This document shows positions 22,901-36,139 of a DNA stretch of 64,000 nt, one piece after another. The DNA is from Epiperipatus broadwayi (Eukaryota > Onychophora > Udeonychophora > Euonychophora > Peripatidae): positions 1,800,001 through 1,864,000 of the forward strand of contig JAQFVV010006255.1 in NCBI GenBank assembly GCA_028023455.1, given 5' to 3'. A program made the translations under genes and the position numbers. The notes beneath the pieces were generated by a model. That model made no database searches. It saw only the letters and a list, made by a program, of their open reading frames with translations, and was not told where the DNA came from. Positions within the stretch are counted from its first letter, which is position 1, and every line of letters begins with the position of its first letter.

Positions 22901-25900
22901 GAGGGGGTAATGATCAGGAAATATAATTGGATCTGCATGGAAACTTGTTTTTATGTCGACTCAATTTGATCATTACTCATGATTAGAAATTACTTGTCAG
23001 TTAAAAATAAATTGTATTCTGTCATTCCACCATGATGTACACAATCACCCATTAGCTGTCTTTAAATTCCCTGAAATGAAAATTTAATTGCCAATTATTG
23101 TTTTTATTAATTAATTGTTAACTGGTTTTAATACAAACTATTCATTAGAGCACTCACCATTATAGTATATATAATTTCTATTAAGTTTCTACATAAAAAT
23201 CTACATTTAAAAGGGTTTCAAACTTTTGTGAGTGCAAATGTTTTATTAGCTGTAATAAAGTGTATATATTTTTTATGCATCTCTTATTTTCATTTAATTC
23301 TACTTTCTGTGCCTAGCATATTGCTTTTGTAATCTTTATCACTAACTGGTGGTTTAGTTGAAAGCAATTCTTTATAATTTATAAACCATAGAACATGTTT
23401 TCAAAAATGGGTCAGCAATGTTATGAAGAGTTGAAGATTTTTTTATTACTAACACTAGTTATTATTTTATCATTTTAATTTTTATAGAACATGTTTTATT
23501 TTGATGATTTTAAGAATCAGTTCTTATAAATTGTTTTTTTAATGAATACACAAATTAATTTTTTTCTATGAGATACTTAGATGATTGCTTATTATTACTT
23601 TGATTGCAGTTTATTGATGAATGATCCATTTTCTGCATCAATTATCACGTAATTGTATCATGTGAACTCTTCTAAATGATAGGACAATTTACTTCAGTTT
23701 TTAATTTATTATTTGTAATTGTTTTGTTTAAATACATACTTAGATGTAGATTCATTATTTTGATTAATTTCTTCTGAATGTTATTTATCTTCCTCCCAAT
23801 AAAGATTTTTATAGACATTTGGCAATTTTTATTTTGATTAACTGATTCACATTAAAAAGTCTAAGATATTAAATACAGCTTCCTTTAGCAGAAATTATTT
23901 GTAATAGATGCATTTGTCAAAAGGCATTTTACCAGCTGTTTTTTTCACTAGTGCAAGTCATAGATCATAGAATTCACCAATAAGGTTTACTAATTTTGCT
24001 CTAAATGTCACTAGAGAATATGTTCAATGCTGTTTTACTATCTTACATTAATAATAATAATGTGAATATGCGCCTTATACATTAAGTATATTATTAATAA
24101 TCAAAATTAATGCTCCATTCCTTATTACATTATTATTTTGGCATTCTCTTTTTTTATTTGACACATTTTTGAGAAATGGTGATGTTTCATCACTCATGAA
24201 TCCCAACACTCATTGTTAATCAAGGTTACATTCATATTAATTTCTTACATATTGCAATTTTCAGGACTTCAATTTAGAAAATGGCATGGTGAGCAGCAAT
24301 ATCTGCTTACTCCCGAGCAAATTCTGAAAGGGTAGTTTTGCAATGGTTACTACATGTAATGCCAAAATGGACTCCAAACCATTTTATGAGTTGTCTTTTG
24401 TAAATGAAAATATTGCTTTTGTGCTATTTTTGCCAAACATTCACTTTTTGCTGTTATTTTAATGATTTCTGATATAAGCTAAATATCTTTTATATGAAAA
24501 TGAAGTACAGTATTACATGAGTCTAACATACACCTAATCTACATTTTATAACTAATCTTTTTCACTTTAGAACCATTTGTGTAATAATGAATAATTTATG
24601 AAGTTATATGTTTGTTTGACATATACTATTCTTTTGTCACAAAATCAAAGGAGCTTATAATTATTCTATAACTGAAATTAACTAAACAGTATATGGTAGT
24701 TGATAATCTTAAAGTTATATCAATATAATTAGATATGCAAGTTTGCTTGGATTCAAAATATTTGTTTGAAAATGTCAATCCATAATAACATAATAAAATA
24801 TTAGTTGATTGAGAGCTATAATTTTTCCATTGAAAAAAGGCCACTAATAGTTTGTGAATATTTTTTAGTATTGTCTTTTGATATGTATCAATTATTTATG
24901 TTTTCTGAGCTATCATTGATGTAAGGAGAAATTACAGTTGTCATATGCAGATTAAATGTCAATCAACGAAATCATATAATAATTTATTTTGAAGTGGTAT
25001 TGTCTATAAGATATATAACTCTTATTTTCAATTTTGTATATATATATTATTGAAATGTTATATTTTTGTTATTTTTATTATTTTAATACTTATGTTCAAC
25101 TTTGATTGTGATTTTCAGGGCTTTCTAGGTATCTGGGTTCAAATGCAGAATAATCACTAAGTAGAATCTTTGTAAATGAATAATAATAAAACATAATGTG
25201 ATATCTTTTGTATTAGCAATTAAAATATGTAATATTAAATGCAATTCTGTACATTGATATTTATCTGAACAACTTAACATTTTCCACTAGCTAAGCATTA
25301 TTTATTTTTTGAACATTATTATTCATTTTTTGAACATTATTAGATCTTGGTTATTTGAAAGAAAAATTTAAGCTTGATTGTGATGTGAAAATTTTTTATA
25401 ATTTACATAGTGTGGTTGTAATATTAATTATTTTTTTAAAAAATAATATAACTGATAATTGGTATAGTATATGATTTGTATCATAGATGCTCCTTATAGC
25501 ACAATCAACAATATATAACTATATTTAAAGGAATAACCCCACCCCTCTATCACTTTCCAGTTTTGAAGATCTTTTTCTATTAATAATTTAAAAATAATTA
25601 TCTAAGGAGATTAAAAGAATTTATAAATATGCTATTAAATGAGTTATGCTACTATTTTAATTTTCAAAGGACTTTATTATATACATTTATCTTTGATTAT
25701 ATTGTATTTTTGTCCATGTGATATTGCACAAAACATAATTAAGTGATAACATTGAATTAATATTATAAATAGTCTAAAGTAGAGAATGAGTAGAAATTAC
25801 AGAAAATAAGAATATATATGTACATTTATAATTTAACATTTTAAAATATTGAACAACAATCATATGGGGTTCACAAGTTTCACATTAATTTACAAAGAAA

Positions 25901-26049
25901 ATTGAAATTACTTATGATTTTTCCGTATTATTTTTCATGGTTTGTATCCCTTCAGTGACTATTGCATCTTGTTAAAGGTTTGAATGAATGCATATTAATG
26001 TCCATATATTTGTATATATACCTTGTTTAGTATTTTTCTTTATTCCTTT
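19931..26049. other. Long AT-rich interval, no gene seen
   Basis: About 6 kb with no recognisable coding, RNA or element boundary. Short hydrophobic ORFs (20428-20685, 21604-21801) follow from T-rich composition. (TA)n runs occur at 21895-21910 and near 25038. The word tttttgaacattatt is locally duplicated at about 25305-25340. Confidence 0.45.
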
Positions 26050-26920
26050 GATATATTGTTTCTATTTTGTTAATAAAAGTATTTGGAACTCTTCTATGAT
26101 CATTATTATATACAAATTCACATCTGGTACACCATATTGAAAAAGGGATGAATGTGCTAACGTGAATGTGGAGTTATAAATCCTTGACAAATGATAATAT
26201 AAGGCTGTTGATATTCTCATTTTTGTTGTTAAATATTACTGGAATCATCATTCTGATTTTTTCAAGACCCTGACATTAAAAAAAAAGTGTAATTGTGTTT
26301 CAATCTCTTTGTGATATAGAGTACACTAAGCATCAGTATTTATGTGTTCTCTTATGAATATGTAAAAGTAAAGTGTGGGCAGGGATTTTAAGTTTAGTTT
26401 TATTAAGGAGTCAAAATATTTTGATTTTAGTAAACAGAATTTAATTTTAAGACATAATTGTTTGTTGTTGATGTTCAATATGGGTTTTGCTTCATAATGT
26501 GGAGTAGGTATAACAATGAGTACACTTCCTAATATTTATGTTTATTTTTAGAAGGTAAAAAGTGAAAATTTTGAATGGATAACAAAAGTTTTCCCAATAT
26601 TTTGAGTTTGGGGGTGGTCAATCACTAGGTGTTATTTTACAAGTGATTCTAGATTTTGAAAAGTTTTAGCACATGATAAAATTATGCTGAATGTTTTTTG
26701 TAATCTGAATGTGTAAATATTGTGTAGTCCTAGTCCATTGTGAACAAGTGAATTTTGTAGATGTTTAATTGAGATGGCTTCTGTATGTTTACCCCAAAGA
26801 AGTTTTCTGCACAGTGAGTAAATGTGGTTAGTAAAGGTTTTGGTGAAGAGTATTATTGGAGTAAACTATGCAATTTTTGTCATTGCTACTATTTTATTAG
26901 CTTAATAAAGCTGCAGTTAA
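26050..26920 (-). pseudogene. LINE C-terminal remnant (same family as 50700-51540)
   Basis: Translated on the minus strand with frameshifts, it reads KLLWGKHTEAISIKHLQ, then VHNGLGLHNIYTFRLQKTF. This is the pattern found downstream of the RT domain in L1/Tx1-like LINEs. Further on, SKYFDSLIKLNLKSLPTLYF and a worn zinc-knuckle-like block match the remnant at 50.7-51.5 kb (EYIDFVLKFNLSSLPTNYF). Many stops interrupt it. No RT catalytic motif remains and the ends are uncertain. The clade is inferred from the LW...GLGL pattern only. Confidence 0.55.
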
Positions 26921-28489
26921 TATGGAGTCTACTGCAATTGAACAAATGGCACAAAGAATACTGGATTAAAATTTCTACAATAAATGCTATTAGTTGACAT
27001 AATTATGCACATATGCAAGAAGTTTCAGACTTTTCTTTTATTAAAGTATCAAATATATGTGCATTGTCTTATAAGATTTAGTTATCAATTTAGGTTTCAT
27101 ATATCTGTTTATTTTCATCTTGAGTAGTGAAACTACAATACTATATTTGTTTTTAATTACTCTGCTGTATATTTATATAATTTTAGTCCTGAGATAAAAA
27201 AAAAAAACAGGTTTAGAAAACTAATAATTTCCAAAAAGCAACGACCCTTCTCTTTCTATTTTTATATGTCTTACAATTTTTTGTACAAATTTATTTATGC
27301 TTTTTATGCAAGATTTTTTATTTTTCTAAAATTCTTGATGTCTAGTTTTTGTTAGAAAAAGTTTGTTTATATTTGTCAAATTTACATGTGTGTATAAAAG
27401 TAAAAAATGAGAAAGTTATTAAATAGGACAAATTTTTTTCATATGGTATAGCAAACAAATGAAGAATGTTTTCAATACTATGATTGAGTGTCATGTTATC
27501 AATTCAATTTGTTTAAGTTTAAGGAAGATAGTTTATGTTTTTCATTTAATTTTTTTTTACACTTTATTATGAAAAGCTCTATTATAGTTTTTATTATTGA
27601 AAAGATTATGCTTTTTAAATTTATGTGTGACTGTATAAAATTAAATAAATTAGTTTTATATTATTTTTACATATCACTTTGATTTTGTATGATATCTGAT
27701 TTGCCTAAATGGTTGTGTTGATTTATAGCTTTGTTCTACAATATGGGCTTAGAATGGATTATCCCTAAATATATATATTTCAATATATGCTAGAGTGAAT
27801 GGATGCTATAACAAATAAGTTTCTTGAAACACATTGTTGAAGCAGACTCGGATAGGATTACTTTATTGGAAAACATAGAACACTTTTAGCATAATTGTAA
27901 TAGCTCACATTTTGTTGATAAACCTTGATTAGACAAGAATATATATTGTCTATTGAACTGCTAGTGTATAGTACTTTTTATCATGCACACACACACATAA
28001 CACAAATGCTTTATATTTATACAGTATGGATATATAAATTAAGATTATAATATAAACAATATTTAAAAATAATAATATGGTTATTAATAATAAATTGAGA
28101 GGACACATTTGCATATATTTTACTTGTATGTTTTTACTTATTCATTCACTGAAAAAATATGAATAAGAAAAAAACACTGTAAAATGAATAGTGAAATATC
28201 TGACTTTCATCATAATTTAATGCAATCAGGGTAATATTTATTTATTTTCAATAACTTTTATGTATTATAGAAATAATAGTCTTATTAATAAGAAACTACA
28301 ATCTCTAATTGTTTTGATGTTTTTAAGTCAATATCAACTTCAAGTATGTTTTTAAATTTTGTAAAGCTTTTAGTATCATATTTAAAAAACATTTTGTTAA
28401 CGAAATACTACCTATCATATTTGGAAAGGATAGTAAAGGAAGAATAAAATGTATATGCTTTCAACATAAATCAAAGAAATTTTATTAAT
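26921..28489. other. AT-rich sequence, no gene seen
   Basis: No protein motif. The ORF at 27488-27682 is Phe/Leu-rich from T-rich composition. Confidence 0.4.
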
Positions 28490-28765
28490 AAAAATGATCG
28501 TATACGCTGTTCTGAGACAGAAAAATGGATGCTGACATATTGGTAAAATTTATTTACAATTTTTTTTTTTTTTAAAATATGATTGCATACAGTGCTCAGA
28601 GATGTAAAAATGGCTGATCACATATTGTAAAATGTATTAAATTTACAATTTTTTTTTGTTTATTTACATTTTTGTTGTATATATTTTTTGGATAGCATAT
28701 AATTAAAGGTATGTATATAGATACTACATAATTTATGGCTTTATTGCATTATAATTTTTAAACTC
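28490..28765 (+). repeat. Dispersed repeat family C, copy 1
   Basis: It shares aaaatggctg..., tttgtttatttacattt, ggatagcatataatt and a tail atggctttattgcatt with copies at 34455-34800, 35315-35650 (both minus) and 48060-48190 (plus). The first half (28500-28600) is a further partial duplicate of the second. Non-coding and about 300 bp; class unknown. Confidence 0.65.
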
Positions 28766-29448
28766 AGGTTTTTATTTTAAAAGGATAACTTTTGGATTAT
28801 TAGGAAAACTGCATTTATCATTTAATATTTTTACTATAGGAAGTTTAAGCATAAAAGAGTGTATTACACATTCATAGACCAGTAACATACATTATTTAAT
28901 AATAAATATTTATACATATATTTAATCTCTTAGTAATCTATACAGTTATTTTAACATTTTTAATAAATATTAGAAAGTTTTTAAAAATTAGCATGTAAAT
29001 AGATTTATTCATTCATGCTGAGATATATCTATTTTCAAACATGCTTCAAAGAACATTTATGCTAAAAACTCAGTTTTTTTTTAAAAAAAAATACACTTTT
29101 TCTAATTATTATATTTATATTTGTTATATCATGATAGATACCTTAATAAAATTATGGAGGAGGGAAAAAATAGATAATGCAATATTTAATTAAAATTTTA
29201 TAAAAGAAATAAAAATCTACATGGGGTTTAATGATCTAAAATGAAATAATTAATTAATTAAATAAATAGTTTTTTTTTGCCTTCAAAATTGGTCTTTTAT
29301 TCTAATATTTAAAAATGATATTATACTTATTATATTGTCAAACAGATGAAATTGTATTATAAATATAGAGAAATTTGGTTCATTGGATAAACAAGATATG
29401 TAAAGAAAATGAGTTTATGGTTATGTAAAGCCAATCTTTAGTTTAAAA
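28766..29448. other. AT-rich spacer
   Basis: No feature beyond simple repeats, such as (TTAA)n near 29250. Confidence 0.4.
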
Positions 29449-29456
29449 ATACTAAA

Positions 29457-30815
29457 GGTTGTTTTACAACAGCGTGTTGAAACTGCCGGAGGATATTATT
29501 TCTATGATAGCGCACAGAAATATGCCGTTTAGGCAGCCTCCGCTGCTATCGAACATTCTATTTCTAATGCGTAAGCCTAGAAATAGTCCGTTGATATGGG
29601 GTGGCTGCTGTGTTTATTTCTATGCTAATGCACAGAAACATGGCATTTGCCAATCTGCCGCAGAAGCTATCGTGTCAGATTACAGCTCAGATTTGGGCTA
29701 AGCATTTTGGATGTGCGATCACATTTCACTTTAGGCTACAGTATTGTCTGAAGGTGGTTGGAAGTCCGATTGTCAAAACTATTTTAATATTTATTAAGAC
29801 CACCTCCCCCTCTATCTCCCATGTTTTAGGAAGGTCTACTAACAATTATGAGCAGAGTCTCGTGCTTCCCTAGCCCCCATTTCCTGCTGAAAAAATGGGC
29901 CAAGTGTAGGTGCAAGCACGATTCCTATCAAATCATGCTCTAAGTCACATTTCATGCGAGAACAACTGCGAGCTGAATCAATTGGCTGAAATAGGAAACT
30001 CTGAATGTCAAAGAAAGAACTCTTCTCTGACTGCTGGAACCGGGTTATCAAACAAAACAGCTTGAAGCTGCATGCCTGTTGTTTTTTTCCTGAAGAGCCC
30101 AAAAAGTTGGTTTTAATTGCTGTATATATTGATGTTCTGGGAATTACCATCAAAACTTTGTCAACCTTCTAGTTTTTTGCGTTCTGTTCTGTTAGCAATT
30201 GGAAACACCCTCCCCCCCCCCTGTTTCCCCCTCTCCCAAAGTTTGACTTTGGCTTGTAAATGTTACCGTTAAATGGAAATAGATTTATTTATAATTTATA
30301 AAAAATAAAACAAACAAAAAAAAAAGAAGAATCGGCTGATTTTTATATCGTAGAATACAGAAACGAAAATATAAGGGTTTAATGAGAAAAAAAAAAAAAA
30401 AAAGTGGTAATTACTTTTTAAAATTCATTTTTAATTGATGTATTTTTTTTTTGGGGTTGCCAAAATTGATTTGATAGCCGCCGTACTTTTTAAATGTGAT
30501 AAACAACAACAAAAAAAAAACAAAAAAATACATAGACCGAAAAAAAAAACCACGGCCCCGAAAATATAAATAATGAAAAGAATAAAAAAAAATTAAGTAC
30601 TTTTTTGTAAATTCATTTTTTTGTAATTTTTTTATGCATTTTTTTTTGGTTGTGTTTAAAAAATTTGATTTGATATTACTTTTATAAATGTGATAAACAA
30701 AAAAACCAAAGCAAAAAAAAAAAAAAGAAACCCGGCCCCGGCAACATTATATTTATCTTTGTTTACAAACAAACCACGCCCTCTGGTGGTTTCAACATGC
30801 TATTATAAAACAACC
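29457..30815. mobile_element. Non-autonomous DNA transposon with 8-bp target duplication
   Basis: The terminal inverted repeats are about 36 bp: left GGTTGTTTTACAACAGCGTG, right (reverse complement) GGTTGTTTTATAATAGCATG. Both continue into TTGAAAC. The exact direct repeat ATACTAAA flanks the element at 29449-29456 and 30816-30823. The left part (29480-29700) is GC-richer and holds partly repeated units with atagcgcacagaaa. The right part holds two A-rich units of about 190 bp ending in cggcccc. No transposase is encoded. GG termini with an 8-bp duplication would suit Merlin, like the element at 56136-59906, but other 8-bp superfamilies are possible. Confidence 0.8.
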
Positions 30816-30969
30816 ATACTAAAATTAAAAATGGATAAATATAAGAATTAAATTCAGTTTTCTTTTTAAATGTTAAAAGCATATTTTTGATTATTTAAAA
30901 AGTTAGTTTTATATATTTTTAATTACTGTCATTTTGAAGAAAATAGATTGTTAGGTATTCTTTTTTAAT

Positions 30970-31053
30970 TTTATTTTGGCTAATTAAATGTTTGCCATGA
31001 ATATTCTTTTTGAGGATTAGCTTTAATTAAAATTAGAATTCTTGGAAAAACAA
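30970..31053 (+). repeat. Dispersed repeat family D, copy 1
   Basis: About 80 bp (ttttggctaattaaatg through gaattcttggaa) recurs with few changes at 33285-33370 in the same orientation. The two copies flank the LTR-like segment between them. Confidence 0.75.
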
Positions 31054-32159
31054 CTTTTTTTTTTTTTTACAATAGAAACATGTTTATTTGGAATTTTTAA
31101 AAATTTGTTATCAATTTATATTCTTAATATCAATTAATCAATAAAATAGCCATGATTATACTTAAGAACATATTGAGCTGATATTTTAAGTCAACTCATA
31201 TATATATAAGCTCACATATTTATAATTTGTCATAAATATTTTTGAAGTTAAATAGTTTGTAAAATGAAAAAAAAAAAATTAATTAACAAATGGTTTTGAT
31301 TTAATGGAAAGGGTAAAAATTTTGAACTTTTATTTTGAGATAAACAAATAAAATTGAATATAATTTATTAAAAAAAAAAAAAATGTTAAAAGTGTTTAAT
31401 TAAAAGGGAGAAAAATTCGAGAGATAAAAGGGTGGGGAAAAGAAAACAAAATTAGATTCTTGGTAGTAATTATACTCTATTGTTGAAACTTTCACAAAGT
31501 AAAAATATTTGGTTAGTAATTGCTATTACGCTAATTAAAAAAAAAGATAAGAAAGAGTGGGAGATAAGATCGCTTTTAGAGAGATCAGTTGACTTGACTT
31601 TTAGAGACCAGCAAGGACAATAAGAAAGCAGCTGTGTTTCGAACAATAAAAAATTATTATTATTGAAATTTAATTTTTGCGGACTCTTGTCAAATGTATA
31701 GCAGCTAAAGTTATCACAACCTTCCCCTTTGGGGAATTGACCGCCACTCCATCTGAATGAAGCTATCGAGAGAGTTATGGAATGGAAGAAACGGATATTG
31801 CTAGCCGGACAACCAAAGGAACACTCATGGAATTCACATGTACAAGGACAAAGGCACGACCAATGGAATGTAAAACCTATGAAAATCAGGCCACTCCGCT
31901 CTGATCGATCAGGGTAATTATAACGTTTCAATTAATGAGAACTCTAAGTAAAGCATAATAGAACTTTATCTTTAATTTAATTTTCATTTATTATGTTTAT
32001 TACGAATGTTTCAACAATAGAGGGGGGAAAATAAATTTGTTTAATATTGTAATCTATTAATGTTAATTTTCGTTCAATATTTTATTTGAAATATTGGAAT
32101 AACTGTATTTTAAATTATTTAATATCTATTCGATCTAGAGAGTAACAACAGGGTGGGGG

Positions 32160-32167
32160 TATAAAAG
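32160..32167 (+). promoter_or_regulatory. TATA box of the LTR-like unit
   Basis: TATAAAAG preceded by a G-rich tract (gggtggggg). Transcription would be expected to start about 30 bp downstream, near 32195. Confidence 0.45.
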
Positions 32168-32402
32168 TGCGTCGCCAAGTAACAGAGAACCTTGGGGCGT
32201 TACTCGTTTGTTAGTAGAAAATAAGGAAAGAATTGAAAGTATAAGAAAACGAAAGACACTTATACGTTCATTGTAAGATTTTTGCAATTTATTTATTTAC
32301 CAAAGAAAGTGGAGTTTAAAAATAAACTTCACGAAAGATTAAAAATACTATAAGTCGTCTTATATACACGTCTGCTAGAATTCGCAGTATTAGTGTAGGT
32401 GC

Positions 32403-33018
32403 GAGTAAATCTATGGTAAATATTTGGGAAGCATAATTAGAAAGTAAACAGAGGGAAAAGCAGAAATTGTAAGTCAGTTCTTTCTGGATCGGATAGAATT
32501 ATAAGGTTATTAATAATAAATAGTAGTAAAAGAAATTAAAAGTTTTTGTCCAACGTATTCTCGAATTCTTGAATTATTTATAATAATTAGTTAGTGTTCT
32601 TAAAGGAAAACCCATTGGGAGATTATAAGCACAGTTTATAATCAGTGAATCGTCGTTCGAAAATAAATAAAGACCAGGTTTATGTAAAGTTACGTGACCA
32701 TGTTCCAAGAGAGTAAATCTATGGTAAATATTTGGGAAGCATAATTAGAAAGTAAACAGAGGGAAAAGCAGAAATTGTAAGTCAGTTCTTTCTGGATCGG
32801 ATAGAATTATAAGGTTATTAATAATAAATAGTAGTAAAAGAAATTAAAAGTTTTTGTCCAACGTATTCTCGAATTCTTGAATTATTTATAATAATTAGTT
32901 AGTGTTCTTAAAGGAAAACCCCTGGGAGATTATAAGCACAGTTTATAATCAGTGAATCGTCGTTCGAAAATAAATAAAGACCAGGTTTATGTAAAGTTAC
33001 GTGACCAGGTTCCAAGAG
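32403..33018 (+). repeat. 308-bp tandem duplication
   Basis: The unit starting gagtaaatctatggtaaat at 32403 repeats at 32711 almost identically to about 33018. I see only a few differences, for example cccattggg / cccctggg and gaccatgtt / gaccaggtt. The near identity shows a recent duplication, or a collapse or expansion during assembly. It lies between the TATA box and the primer-binding-like site. Confidence 0.92.
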
Positions 33019-33284
33019 AGAAATCCTTGGTGGCGCCCTCGATGACGATTCTAATAACTAAAATTCAGTTAGTAGGGGAAGAAAGAAAGTTGTCGTGTCA
33101 CAATATATTAAAAACCAAAAGCTGAACTCAATGTAATTTGTTTTAATAAGTATACATAATTATCAAAAACAAAATATGGATTGCACAAACTTAGTATACA
33201 TGTTTTTTTTTGTTTTAGATAGTTGACTGGATGGTACTGGTATCAAATAATTTTAGAATAAAATGTAAATATAGCAATTCTGTT

Positions 33285-33370
33285 AATTTTATTTTGGCTA
33301 ATTAAAGTGTTTGCCATAGACATTCTTTTTGAGAATTAGCTTTAATTAAAATTAGAATTCTTGGAAGAAC
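33285..33370 (+). repeat. Dispersed repeat family D, copy 2
   Basis: Matches 30970-31053 (ttttggctaattaaagtg ... gaattcttggaag). Confidence 0.75.
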
Positions 33371-34454
33371 AGCTTTTGTTTATTAACCTTCTTGCATTCC
33401 TACACATTCTATTCTTCCACCTGGTGAGAGGTTTTGAAAATGGTCAATCCTTCTGTTTTTATAAAATCTTTATTTTATACAAAAACTCAATAAATTGGAT
33501 TTGATTTCCTTTTAAATTCAATTTTATAAGCAACTAATATTCTAAAAAATCACATTTCACTGTTTTAAATATTTAAAAACTGAGCTGTAAATATAACAAT
33601 GTGCCATGAATGTCATCACACATATTTACTAAACACTAAAACTAAAAATGAGCAAATTCATTTTTAATTTGTTTGTTTTTCCTGAATGGATAAAGGTAGA
33701 TTTTAACTCTATCAAATTCTATTTAAAATCTGATATTTTTATGCACAAATTACAATATTTTAAAAGATTTTAACACCAAGTCAATTTTGACGGATAATGA
33801 CACAATAGATATTGTCATTTTTTTCTTTATATTATGGTCAAGTTTATTAATTTCTATTTACATAAATGAATAAATTGTAAATTTACCAATATATTTCTTT
33901 ATAATAATCATCCAATTAGTATGTAAAAATAATCAAAAATACTTTATAAATAAGCAAAAAATTATTTTAAATTATACTTCAAAATGTTCACATGTAAATT
34001 AGACCTGAAGAAAATAAACATTCTCTGAGTATTTTCTTCTGTCAAAAGAACAAATGAGATATCTTTTGATGTTGGCTGCAATCCATAAAATGCTGACACT
34101 TCAGATTTTTTTTTTTTGCCTTTAACATCAGTAAAAACATTATTTAAAAATTTATGTTATGAAAAACACCAGTCATTATCACTTAGGATAATGTTAATTG
34201 TGATCTAAAGTTAAAGGGCAACAACACTTTTTCTGAAAAAAATTTCAATGATTTTTAATGAAGATGAAAGCTTATAAGTTAAATAGAACAATTAAGTAAA
34301 ACATTTTAAATAAATAAAGATAGGTAACATCTCTTCCTTATTCACTTTTTATATCTACTTTTTTATATGAACTTTTAATTATACAGAATGACTTTCTAGT
34401 AGTGTTTTTTTTTTTTTTTTGCAATAGGTAGAAACATTTTTATTTTGAATTTTT
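33371..34454. other. AT-rich spacer
   Basis: No gene. The 34000-34075 region (agacctgaagaaaa ... atatcttttgatgtt) resembles the reverse complement of 46885-46960 and may be another dispersed repeat. Confidence 0.35.
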
Positions 34455-34800
34455 TTTAATATACAGTGAAGTTGTGATCTATGCTGCATCAAACTACACA
34501 ATTTCAATTATATGCTATCCGAAGTGAAATGTAAATAAACAAACAAAAATATAAATACACCAACAAAAAGTCATTAAAATTCACAGATTTTAATATTTGG
34601 CAGCCATTTTTCCTTCTCTGAACTGACTACGCTCAGATCATATACATTAATAAAATATCTTCAGTTCATGTTGAGAACATATATATTTTAATCTATGTTT
34701 ATTATCCTTTCTGAATTTTATGTACAATATTTTGTTTAATAAAATATTTTCTAAAAGTAAAAGTTTTACAAGATTTCAAAATATTCATTAAATATTAACA
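34455..34800 (-). repeat. Dispersed repeat family C, copy 2
   Basis: Aligns over about 300 bp with 35315-35650 in the same orientation and with 28490-28765 inverted. Shared words include gtaaataaacaaacaaa, atttggcagcc and cctttctgaattt. Confidence 0.7.
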
Positions 34801-35314
34801 TTATTGGGGAGATAGTAATTTTTTGAAAAAAAGATAAGTCTATTTTTCCATAGGAGAAAAAAGTACCAAAAAAAAAAAGAATATTGCCAAAAGCATATTT
34901 CACTATTTATTTTATTTTAAAGAAAAAATATGATAGTAGTTAGTTTTTTTTCTTATTCTTATAGCTTCAATAGATGCATGAGTGAACACATATTCTGTAA
35001 AATAAAATAAATATCACTTCCATTTATTATTAATAATTATATTATTATTTTTTAAAATTTTATTTATTCTATAATTTTGATTTATATATACACGATATAC
35101 ATATAAAAAACGGTAGTGTTATATATATATGTTATGAAAAATTATATATGCTTACAGTTCAGTTATTCTATTCTAATCATTGTTTTATAAACAAAAGATG
35201 AGTATTTCCTTTGAATAGAAAGGATGCTTGGAGCAAAATATTGTTTAATTCATGGCTCCACTGTATTACCAATTTATATCTTTAATGTCATAATCCAAAT
35301 AGACATGTTAATGC

Positions 35315-35650
35315 ATGACTATGTACAGCGAAACCCTGAATTATGCTGTATCTAACTACATGATTTCAGTTATAGACTATCCAAGGAAACATAAAATGTA
35401 AATAAACAAAAAAAAAAAAAAAACCCCAATAAAATTAGCAAATTTTATGACATTTGGCAGCTTTTTTTTTCTTCTGTGAGTGCCATAAGTAATTAATTTT
35501 ATGTGTTAGTAGTTTCTCCAGTTTAAGTTGAAAACACATACATTTTATATTCTTTCTGAATTTGATGTGCTATATTTTGTGTAATAAAATTTTTTAATCA
35601 CTATGCTAAGTTTTACAAATTTTTAGAACATACTAAAAGTTGATATTGTT
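35315..35650 (-). repeat. Dispersed repeat family C, copy 3
   Basis: Second minus-strand copy, about 860 bp from the first: atgtacagcgaaaccctgaa ... atttggcagc ... ctttctgaatttgatg. The pairing suggests a partial tandem amplification or two insertions. Confidence 0.7.
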
Positions 35651-36130
35651 TTAAAATCATCAAAATAATTAGAGAAATCTTAATTTTTTGATAACAAGAT
35701 CACTATTATGTTTCTGCTATGTTTAGAAATAAATAGACTATTATAAGCAAACTTAATAATATTTATGTGAATTAAATAATATAAAAAGAAAAAGTTATCT
35801 AGTTTGTTAAAGCAAAATATTTATGAAAAAATATTTGTGATTAATTAAAGAACTAGATAAATTTAGAGATCAATTAGGCTGATTATAATTGAAAGATTTT
35901 ATCCTGCTCCAGAAATAAAAACAGCATTATAAATAATTATATTGTTAATCTGAATCTAGAAATTTTTATGGTATGTGAAGGTAATTAAAAGATTATAGTA
36001 TTGCTACCTGGGGATGATCTGGAACAGGCTAGAACAATTTAAGATAAAAAATATATGCAAGCATATACAAAGATATGTGCACACACTTGCACGATGAGAG
36101 TTGTTTGATGTAAATTAAGGACAACTGGAA
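35651..36130. other. AT-rich spacer
   Basis: No feature seen. It is the left flank of the LINE. Confidence 0.35.
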
Positions 36131-36139
36131 GACTGAAGT

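Larger units (their letters stand above)
31380..33105 (+). mobile_element. LTR-retrotransposon-like promoter and leader (candidate)
   Basis: This block is richer in CpG than its surroundings. It contains a good TATA box (gggtataaaagtgcg, 32157-32171) with leader-like sequence downstream. At 33031-33037 there is TGGCGCC, the form of a primer-binding site complementary to a tRNA 3' CCA end. The order U3-TATA-leader-PBS fits a 5' LTR and leader. No gag or pol ORF follows and LTR ends were not defined. The minus-strand ORF at 31470-31931 looks incidental. The class is inferred. Confidence 0.35.

Noticed and set aside
31470-31931. 153-residue minus-strand ORF with many Cys
   Set aside because: It lies in the LTR-like segment, has no recognisable domain, and its composition looks like a chance open frame in a less AT-rich stretch.
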